Shown: positions 1-5,183 of the stretch, one piece after another | Layout of the letters: the number at the start of each line of letters is the position of its first letter | How positions within the stretch are numbered: the first letter of the stretch is position 1 | Assembly: GCA_036521655.1 (NCBI GenBank) | Contig: DATDHI010000211.1 | Span: forward strand, 1-9,285 | From: GCA-003244245 sp036521655 | Lineage (GTDB): Bacteria; Actinomycetota; Actinomycetes; Mycobacteriales; Pseudonocardiaceae | Direction of reading: 5' to 3' | DNA: 9,285 nt | Translations under genes and position numbers: made by a program | Notes under the pieces: generated by a model | What the model saw: the letters and a program-made list of their open reading frames with translations, nothing else | Databases searched by the model: none | Told to the model about the DNA's origin: nothing

Positions 1-137
1 GCGCCCTTCAGGTCGGTCACCACCTTGGCGATGGCCTGGTCCAGCGGCGGGGTCGGTGGTGCCAGCGGGCCCACCACCGCCAACAACACCCCAACCACAC
101 CCAACAACCCCGCGACACGCCTGCCGTCAGCCCTCAT
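1..137 (-). CDS. Exported protein, N-terminal fragment (runs off the left edge)
   Basis: Only the first 45 codons are in the window, so the function cannot be read. The start is ATG at 137-135, and the frame stays open to the window edge. The N-terminus looks like a signal peptide or membrane anchor: a short basic segment (RADGRR), then a hydrophobic run of about 14 residues (LLGVVGVLLAVVGPLA), then a Pro-rich stretch (PPTPPLD). The product is therefore probably exported or anchored outside the membrane. The gene overlaps the end of pstA by 11 bases (pstA TGA at 129-127), which implies co-transcription and likely translational coupling. A moderate GGTGCAGG lies just upstream of the ATG. The pst ATPase (pstB) would often follow pstA, but this N-terminus is not that of a cytoplasmic ATPase. 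It could be another binding protein or a further surface component. Confidence 0.6.
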   Translation of the reverse strand, partial: MRADGRRVAGLLGVVGVLLAVVGPLAPPTPPLDQAIAKVVTDLKG

Positions 138-1335
138 GACCTGCACCCATCTGCGCTGCGGCCTGCTGCCGGGCGTTGAACCGGGCCAGATCCCGCTGGG
201 ACTCCCGCGCCCTGTTGCGCATCGCCCGAGGCGACAGCTCACCGGCAGGCCGGCCCCCGAGCACCCTGGCCAGCGCGAACAGCACAAACACCAGCGCCAG
301 CAGCGCGACGGCGGCACCGAACGCGCGGGCGATCATCGTGTGCTCCGGGGAGCTGGCGAAGACGAAGGTGACCAGCGGCAGCGACGGCATCGGGCCTGCC
401 GTTGGGTTGAGATTGACGGCGGAGGCGAAGCCCGCGGTAGTCAGTACCGGCGACACCTCGCCGACTCCCCGCGCGGTCCCGAGCAGCACTGCGGTGGTCA
501 GGCCGGAGCGCGCGGTCGGCAGCACGACGTGCAATGCCGTCCGCCACTGCGAGGCGCCCATCGCGAGCGAGGCCTCCCGCAGCGAGCCGGGCACCAGCCG
601 GATCACCACGTCGGAGGCCCGGCTGATGATCGGCAGTATCATCACGCCGATCGCCAAGCCGGCGGCCAGACCAGACCTGGTCAGCCCGAAGGTGAGGATG
701 ACCGACGCGTAAATGAACAGCCCGGCGACGATGGAGGGCAGCGCGGTCATCGCCTCGACGACGGTGCGCACGAATTTCGGCAACGCACCTTTGGCCTCGT
801 TGAGGTACATGGCGCAGCCCAGCCCCAACGGCACGGTGATGAGCAGCGCGATCGTGATCTCGATGAGGGTTCCGACCATGGCGTGCACGATGCCGCCCAC
901 CGTCAGCGGGTCCAGCGGGCCGGCCAGCCGCATGTCGGAGGTGAAGAAGTTCAGGTGGCCCAGCGCCTCCCGCCCGCGCCAGAACGTGAAGCCGACGACG
1001 AACAGCAGCGCGCACAGTGCGAGCACGGCGATGCTGTGCACGGTGACGGTAGCGAGCCGGTCCCGGACCGCGCGACCGTCCTGATCGAGTGACACCAGCA
1101 CCCCGTACAGCACCAGGAACAGCACGTAGGCGATCACCACGAAACCGCCCAGGTTGACCGCGGGGATCACCCGGGTAGCCAGTAAGGCCGCCAGGCTCAG
1201 CCCGGCGGCACCCGCGCCGAGGAGCACCACGACGTCGGCGCGGGTGCGGGCCGAGGTCACGCGGCGGATCTCTGGGCCGCCCGTCCCGCCGAACGCGGTG
1301 CGAGCGGGTGCCTGCGGCGGAATCGTCGTCGTCAT
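127..1335 (-). CDS. pstA: Phosphate-type ABC transporter permease PstA
   Basis: This is one of the two inner-membrane subunits that form the channel of the PstSCAB importer, which takes phosphate from the binding protein and is powered by PstB. The 402-residue product has hydrophobic segments near residues 37-55, 63-81, 99-117, 148-172, 197-217, 222-240 and 341-357. The coupling loop that contacts the ATPase (EAA loop) is visible at about 254-280, with EASLAMGAS followed by LPTARSGL. A GVGEVSPVL stretch at about 290-298 corresponds to the conserved permease segment of PstA/PstC proteins. The importer core occupies roughly 140-360. The preceding ~140 residues, with about three hydrophobic helices, make the protein longer than typical PstA (around 280-300 residues). 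The C-terminal 40 residues are charged and presumably cytoplasmic. It starts 11 bases after the pstC stop, so the two are co-transcribed; the SD (GCGGGG) is weak. Confidence 0.93.
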   Translation of the reverse strand: MTTTIPPQAPARTAFGGTGGPEIRRVTSARTRADVVVLLGAGAAGLSLAALLATRVIPAVNLGGFVVIAYVLFLVLYGVLVSLDQDGRAVRDRLATVTVHSIAVLALCALLFVVGFTFWRGREALGHLNFFTSDMRLAGPLDPLTVGGIVHAMVGTLIEITIALLITVPLGLGCAMYLNEAKGALPKFVRTVVEAMTALPSIVAGLFIYASVILTFGLTRSGLAAGLAIGVMILPIISRASDVVIRLVPGSLREASLAMGASQWRTALHVVLPTARSGLTTAVLLGTARGVGEVSPVLTTAGFASAVNLNPTAGPMPSLPLVTFVFASSPEHTMIARAFGAAVALLALVFVLFALARVLGGRPAGELSPRAMRNRARESQRDLARFNARQQAAAQMGAGHEG

Positions 1336-1346
1336 GGAGGCCCCGC

Positions 1347-2486
1347 TCAGCTCGTCTGACCGGAGCGGGTGCGCGCGACGATCTGAGCGGCGCCGAAGTT
1401 GACCACCAGCGTCAGGCCGAACAGCGCCAGCGCGGCAGCAAACAAGGCCGAGACCGCGAACGGGCCTGAGCCCCCGGCCCGATTCGCGAGCAGAGCCCCC
1501 ACCGAGTTCGTGCCGCTACGCAGGATCTCCGGCTGGAACCGGAACACCTGGGTGATGACCATGTACACGGCGATCGCCTCGCCAAGTGCCCGGCCGAGCC
1601 CGAGCATCGTGCCGCCGATCATCCCGCCGCGGCCGAACGGCAACACGACGCTGCGGATCATCCCCCACCGGGTGGCGCCCAGCGCGTAGGCGCCCTCGCG
1701 TTCTCCGACCGGGGCCTGGGCGAAGGACTCCCGCATCACCGAGCAGATGGTCGGCATGATGACCAGCGACACCACGATCCCCGCGGCGAACGTCGAGGAC
1801 TCGTAAATCGTCAGATTCTCAAACGGGTTATCGGTGTCCGCGTCGTGGACGCCCAGCAATGGCAGCCAGCCGAAGGTCGACGAGATCCACCTGGCCAGCG
1901 GGATGATATGCGGGTTGAGGAAATAAAGGCCCCACAACCCGAAGACCACACCCGGCACCGCGGCCATCAGGTCCACGATGTTGATCAGTCCCCGGCGCAG
2001 TCTGCGGGGCGCGTACTCGGAGATGTAGAGCGCCACCCCCGTGGCCAGCGGTACCGCGAAGGTGACCGCTACCCCGGCAATGAGCACCGTGAGCGGGATC
2101 AACGCCGCGACCCCGAAGTTGTGCGCGTCGGGCTCCCACGCTTGCGTGGTGAGGAACTTGAAGCCGGCGACGGCGAGCGCAGGCGAGGCCCTGAAGAACA
2201 GGAACAGCCCGATCCCGCCCATGATGATCAGCACTGCCAGGCCGGCAGCGCGCAGCGAGAGCTGGAACGCCTGATCCGCACCACCAGCGGCAGATTTCAC
2301 TCGCCGGGCCGACTCTGATCCGCCCGAGGGCGACGGTGGCTCGGTTGCGGCGGCGGCCATCTGGTCGCTCACCTGCGAGGGGGCCGAACGTCTCGGGGTC
2401 ACGCGCGGCGCTTCCGGTGGCGAGAGGACAGAGGCGTACAGTTGTCGCAGCCAAGACCGCAAGCGGCCGCGTGGTGCTGATGCCAC
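1347..2486 (-). CDS. pstC: Phosphate-type ABC transporter permease PstC
   Basis: This is the partner permease of PstA. From the GTG at 2486-2484 the product is 379 residues. I chose this start because a strong GGAGG (2496-2492) lies 5 bases upstream. An ATG at 2360, preceded by AGGTGAG, would give 337 residues, closer to usual PstC length and beginning MAAAATEPP; it is a serious alternative, as is a GTG at 2372. With the long start, residues 1-75 are a Pro/Ser/Arg-rich cytoplasmic extension. The first membrane helix is at about 79-98, and the permease core runs from about 125 to the end. The EAA loop is at about 263-288 (EGAYALGATRW, then VVLPFGRGG), followed by GLGRALGEAIAV at about 296-307, a hallmark of PstC. 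It is the first gene after a long intergenic region with candidate regulatory sites and leads the pstC-pstA-next gene unit. Confidence 0.92.
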   Translation of the reverse strand: MASAPRGRLRSWLRQLYASVLSPPEAPRVTPRRSAPSQVSDQMAAAATEPPSPSGGSESARRVKSAAGGADQAFQLSLRAAGLAVLIIMGGIGLFLFFRASPALAVAGFKFLTTQAWEPDAHNFGVAALIPLTVLIAGVAVTFAVPLATGVALYISEYAPRRLRRGLINIVDLMAAVPGVVFGLWGLYFLNPHIIPLARWISSTFGWLPLLGVHDADTDNPFENLTIYESSTFAAGIVVSLVIMPTICSVMRESFAQAPVGEREGAYALGATRWGMIRSVVLPFGRGGMIGGTMLGLGRALGEAIAVYMVITQVFRFQPEILRSGTNSVGALLANRAGGSGPFAVSALFAAALALFGLTLVVNFGAAQIVARTRSGQTS

Positions 2487-2498
2487 GAAAACCTCCGT

Positions 2499-2698
2499 GA
2501 TCACGACTAGCCGTAACGTGCCTGTCACACTTAGATCGTGGATCACCCTAAAGTGGTTACCTCGATCGGGTCGTGTGAGTTCCATGTTAATCGCGATAGA
2601 AACCGACGATAGAACCGGCAAGCGGATAGTCATTCGAATGGGCTAACGTTTAGCTCACCTTTCCACCTGCTTCACCCAATGTTTGCCTCCAGTTCGTG
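2499..2698 (-). promoter_or_regulatory. Putative regulatory region of the pstC-pstA unit
   Basis: This stretch is clearly less GC-rich than its surroundings and lies just upstream of the pstC ribosome binding site. It holds a perfect 10-bp palindrome CATTCGAATG (2631-2640), an adjacent inverted repeat GCTAA-CGT-TTAGC (2642-2654), and a direct repeat CGATAGAA 13 bases apart (2594 and 2607). It also contains an 11-base-spaced array described separately. On the minus strand a TTGCCG hexamer stands 17 bases before TATCGC, but the -10 is poor, so I do not fix a transcription start. The density of symmetric elements supports a control region; which protein binds is unknown. Confidence 0.5.
2670..2698 (+). 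promoter_or_regulatory. PHO-box-like array (three units, 11-base period)
   Basis: On the plus strand three heptamers start exactly 11 bases apart: CTTCACC (2670), GTTTGCC (2681) and GTTCGTG (2692). The known PhoP operator of Streptomyces is built from 11-bp direct repeats with core GTTCACC; the three units match it at 6, 5 and 4 of 7 positions. A further GCTCACC lies at 2653, out of phase. The array is about 185 bases upstream of the chosen pstC start and is oriented opposite to the gene. Its position before pst genes makes phosphate-starvation control plausible, but the match decays across the units and this is inference. Confidence 0.35.
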
Positions 2699-2965
2699 TC
2701 CCTATGCTCCGAACGCGAGTGCCCACTGGGGTTGACAGCACCGGATGCAGCGCGGTGCGCCCCCGAGCTCTCTGAATTGCCCACCCATCTGCCCGTTCGC
2801 CCTCACCTCTCAGTGCTGCTCGGCTACGCATCGTGTGCGCCGCGGGCGATGCCGTGGTCCCGACGGCCCTCTACCAAGGGCAGCCGCCGTCCAGGTGGCT
2901 CCCTCGGCGCAAGATCGCGGCTTCGCCGTCAAGGCTGCCCGGGTGCCTGACCTCGAGCGCAGGCG
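2699..2965. other. Intergenic stretch without a supported gene
   Basis: This GC-rich stretch lies between the control region of pstC and the terminator candidate behind the Ig-repeat gene. Short open frames exist on both strands (for example 2696-2950 plus and 2810-2998 minus), but none has a convincing ribosome binding site or a recognisable protein, and they overlap one another. A TTGACA hexamer on the plus strand at 2732-2737 has no acceptable -10 at the right distance. I see no RNA gene or mobile element in it. Confidence 0.4.
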
Positions 2966-2994
2966 CCCCACAGGACCGACGCACGGTCCTGGGG
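2966..2994 (-). terminator. Terminator candidate behind the second Ig-repeat gene
   Basis: CAGGACCG (2971-2978) and CGGTCCTG (2984-2991) form a perfect 8-bp stem with a 5-base loop. Three more G:C pairs (CCC 2967-2969 with GGG 2992-2994) extend it past one bulged A. It lies 37 bases after the stop of the Ig-repeat gene ending at 3032. No T-run follows, which is usual in high-GC actinobacteria. Confidence 0.5.
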
Positions 2995-3031
2995 ACATCC
3001 GCTCGACGGTTCGCGTGGAACCCTGAAGTTT

Positions 3032-4900
3032 CTATCCGTTATGGAAGAACTGGATAAAGAACTGCAGGAATTGGATGAATGGTAGTAGGAATGGCCGCAG
3101 GGATGGCTGGTGTTGAATGGCGCTCTGCAGGTTGGCCACCACCGCGGCGATGACCCGCTCCAGCGACTGCGCTCCGCCTGACCCGTTCACTCTGAGCGAC
3201 ACCGCTCGGGACCTCGAGGGCTTGAACGTCGCCGGGTCGGTCGGGGTGAACACCGCGGTCAGCCTATGCGTCCCCGATCCCAACGTGGTCGTCGCCGATG
3301 CGGTGCCGTTGGCGACGGGCACCGGGGTGCCGATGTTGGTGTTCTGGTCCTTGAACTGCACAGTGCCCACGGCCGACGACGGGGTGACCGTCGCCTTCAG
3401 GGTCTCCACGGTGTTCGCAGCGACCGGGGAGGCCGGAGTCACCCCCAGCACAGTGCTCGTCGCCGTCGCGCCACCGCCACCACCATTGACCACATAGGTC
3501 ACCGCCGACGACGTCGACCCAGCAAAAGCCGTCGCATCGGTCGGCGTGAACACCGCAGTCAGCGAATGCGTCCCCGACGCCAACGTCGCAGTCGAAGTCG
3601 CCGTCCCACCACTCACATCCACCGGATCACCGATATTGGTGGTCCCATCAACGAACTGCACACTGCCCACCGCCGCCGACGGGGTCACCGTCACCGTCAA
3701 CGTCTCCGTGGCCCCCGCCGCAGCCGGCGACGCCGGAGTCGCCCCCAGCACAGTGCTCGTCGCCGTCGCACCACCCCCAGCATTGACCACATACGACACC
3801 GCCGACGACGTCGACGCAGCAAAAGCCGTCGCGTCGGTCGGCGTGAACACCGCAGTCAGCGAATGCGACCCCGACGCCAACGTCGCAGTCGCCGACGCCG
3901 TACCCCCACTCACTGCCACCGGATCACCGACGTTGGTGGTCCCGTCAACGAACTGCACACTGCCCACCGCCGCCGACGGCGTCACCGTCGCCGTCAACGT
4001 CTCCGTGGCCCCCGCCGCAGCCGGCGACACCGGAGTCACCCCCAACACAGTGCTCGTCGCCGTCGCACCACCACCCCCAGCATTGACCACATAGGTCACC
4101 GCTGGTGAGGTGGACCCGGTGAACGCCGTCGGATCAGTCGGAGTGAACACCGCAGTCAGCGAATGCGACCCCGACGCCAATGCCGATGTGGACGTCGATG
4201 CGGCACCGCTGGACACGGTCACCGGGGTACCGATATTGCTGGCCCCGTCCTTGAACTGCACGCTGCCGGCCGCCGCCGGGGAGACCGCCGCGTTCAGCGT
4301 CACCGCAGTACCCGGGTCAACCGGTCCCGCAGGAGATGGGGTCAACGTGGTGGTCGTAGTCGTGGAACCCCCGTTGGGGTCGTTGGTCTGCCACGCGGTC
4401 GGGCTAGTGAAGAAGATCGCACCCGTAAAGGTGCCGAAGTCAGTCAGGATATTCAGGTCAACGCAGTGCACGGTGAAGTCGTACTCACCAGCCGCCAGCT
4501 GGGTTCCCCGGGAATCAGCGGCGTTCTTCAAATCCCGGCCGGCGGCGATATTGAACGCCCTCGCGGTGGAGAAGGACGTGGCTTGCGTCGTTCTGATGGG
4601 GAACGGGTTGTCGGGTGGAAAAGTCTGCGTCGCGGCACCGACCGGTCCCGTGACCACCATGTTGGCAGCGCTAGCGGTGGTGGGGCACGGGCCAGAGGTG
4701 AGCGCCGTCGGGATAGTCAGGTCGGAACCGGTACTGCCGCCGCCCGGCGCGGTTAAGGTAAGGGTGCCGAGGGTGCCCGCCGCCGGTGCGGCGTTGGCCA
4801 CCCGACCGAAGAGCAACGCCCCCCCGGCCGCGATGGCGACCACCAGGGCGGCCGCCGTAAGGCGACGGAAGGATCTATTAGCACCCACGATTGAGCTCAC
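3032..4900 (-). CDS. Exported Ig-like repeat protein with aromatic C-terminal tail
   Basis: This is a secreted or surface protein of 622 residues from GTG 4900; a GTG at 4888 is an alternative start, favoured by alignment with the paralogue. Residues 1-37 are a signal peptide (basic NRSFRR, hydrophobic core, cleavage near ANA-AP). Residues 41-176 form a domain shared with the neighbour at 5184-6959; it has two cysteines (C72, C146), a DSRGTQLAAGEYDFTVHC stretch, and no family I can name. Four Ig-like repeats follow (about 180-273, 279-373, 379-472, 479-572), each with the signatures GSVQFKDG, NIG-P and HSLTAVFTPTD, typical of the bacterial Ig-like group 3 (Big_3_5-type) fold. Gly-rich linkers separate the repeats. 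The C-terminus (577-622) is a predicted helix ending in an unusual Phe/Gln-rich run, FIQFLQFFIQFF. There is no LPXTG motif. A stalk or adhesin-like role is likely from the fold; the partner is unknown. Confidence 0.85.
   Translation of the reverse strand: MSSIVGANRSFRRLTAAALVVAIAAGGALLFGRVANAAPAAGTLGTLTLTAPGGGSTGSDLTIPTALTSGPCPTTASAANMVVTGPVGAATQTFPPDNPFPIRTTQATSFSTARAFNIAAGRDLKNAADSRGTQLAAGEYDFTVHCVDLNILTDFGTFTGAIFFTSPTAWQTNDPNGGSTTTTTTLTPSPAGPVDPGTAVTLNAAVSPAAAGSVQFKDGASNIGTPVTVSSGAASTSTSALASGSHSLTAVFTPTDPTAFTGSTSPAVTYVVNAGGGGATATSTVLGVTPVSPAAAGATETLTATVTPSAAVGSVQFVDGTTNVGDPVAVSGGTASATATLASGSHSLTAVFTPTDATAFAASTSSAVSYVVNAGGGATATSTVLGATPASPAAAGATETLTVTVTPSAAVGSVQFVDGTTNIGDPVDVSGGTATSTATLASGTHSLTAVFTPTDATAFAGSTSSAVTYVVNGGGGGATATSTVLGVTPASPVAANTVETLKATVTPSSAVGTVQFKDQNTNIGTPVPVANGTASATTTLGSGTHRLTAVFTPTDPATFKPSRSRAVSLRVNGSGGAQSLERVIAAVVANLQSAIQHQPSLRPFLLPFIQFLQFFIQFFHNG
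3035..3097 (-). other. Aromatic Phe/Gln-rich C-terminal tail coding segment
   Basis: The last 21 codons of the Ig-repeat protein include PFLLPFIQFLQFFIQFFHNG, with eight Phe in twenty residues spaced two to four apart by Ile, Leu and Gln. As a helix this would be strongly hydrophobic; as a strand it could aggregate. The paralogue ends instead in a charged helix and lacks the segment. It could attach the protein to membrane, mycolate-type lipids or another protein; none of these is shown. Confidence 0.6.
3185..4363 (-). repeat. Four tandem Ig-like repeats (about 99-codon period)
   Basis: Four in-frame repeats are visible in the DNA as well as the protein. For example, GCGTGAACACCGCAGTCAGC recurs at 3544 and 3841 (297 bases apart), and a copy differing in the second base recurs at 4141 (300 bases further). 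The middle copies are the most alike. The outermost copies have diverged, as expected when internal units expand by unequal recombination. Confidence 0.85.
4373..4780 (-). repeat. N-terminal domain copy, duplicated at 6456-6851
   Basis: The segment encoding residues 41-176 is closely matched by the paralogous gene. A 63-base block is identical between 4497-4559 and 6580-6642. The protein-level match over the whole domain is much stronger than between the repeat regions. Confidence 0.75.
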
Positions 4901-4940
4901 TCTCTTTTCAGCGAAAGATGGCGAATTAGGGGTCTGGACT

Positions 4941-4985
4941 GTCCCCGCCCGTAGCGGGACTATGGCCGACGCTTTTCGAAGTCAA
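4941..4985 (-). promoter_or_regulatory. Weak promoter candidate for the 3032-4900 gene
   Basis: On the minus strand TTGACT (4985-4980) is followed after 15 bases by CATAGT (4964-4959). Both hexamers resemble the main actinobacterial sigma factor elements, but the spacing is short. A hairpin (GTCCCCGC/GCGGGAC, 4941-4960) overlaps the -10 and predicted start. If real, the gene would have its own promoter with a leader of about 50 bases, consistent with the strong hairpin upstream. Confidence 0.3.
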
Positions 4986-5120
4986 CCGCTTTCATCGCCT
5001 GCGCAAGCACTACAGCCGGTCGCACGGCACCACGACTCGGTTCGGTTGTCAGCCACCGGGGCAGACCGCTCGCCAAGCGTTGCAACGCGGGTAAGTCGGT
5101 TCATGGATCTCCGTTGGTAG

Positions 5121-5165
5121 CCGTGAGCGGGAACCGGTGTGAAAGGCACCGGTTCCCGCTCACGG
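5121..5165 (-). terminator. Perfect 19-bp hairpin between the two Ig-repeat genes
   Basis: CCGTGAGCGGGAACCGGTG (5121-5139) and its exact reverse complement (5147-5165) flank a 7-base loop, TGAAAGG. The hairpin begins 18 bases past the stop of the gene ending at 5184. It lacks a T-run, like many actinobacterial terminators. It should end, or strongly reduce, transcription from the upstream genes into the second Ig-repeat gene. Confidence 0.8.
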
Positions 5166-5183
5166 GTGGTTCTCAGATGGCGG

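Noticed and set aside
25..1092. Long plus-strand open frame opposite pstA (355 codons)
   Set aside because: The product is Arg/Gln/His/Gly-rich low complexity with no domain, and it is antisense to a clearly recognised permease; it is a shadow of high-GC coding bias.
2487..2633. pstC start at ATG 2633 (428 residues)
   Set aside because: The added segment is AT-richer, holds palindromes and operator-like repeats, and has no suitable ribosome binding site; it is better explained as the control region.
3266..5120. Several long plus-strand frames opposite the first Ig-repeat gene
   Set aside because: They mirror the repeats (Arg-rich or VxVAPAA-type periodic products), lack ribosome binding sites, and one runs on through the intergenic hairpin region.
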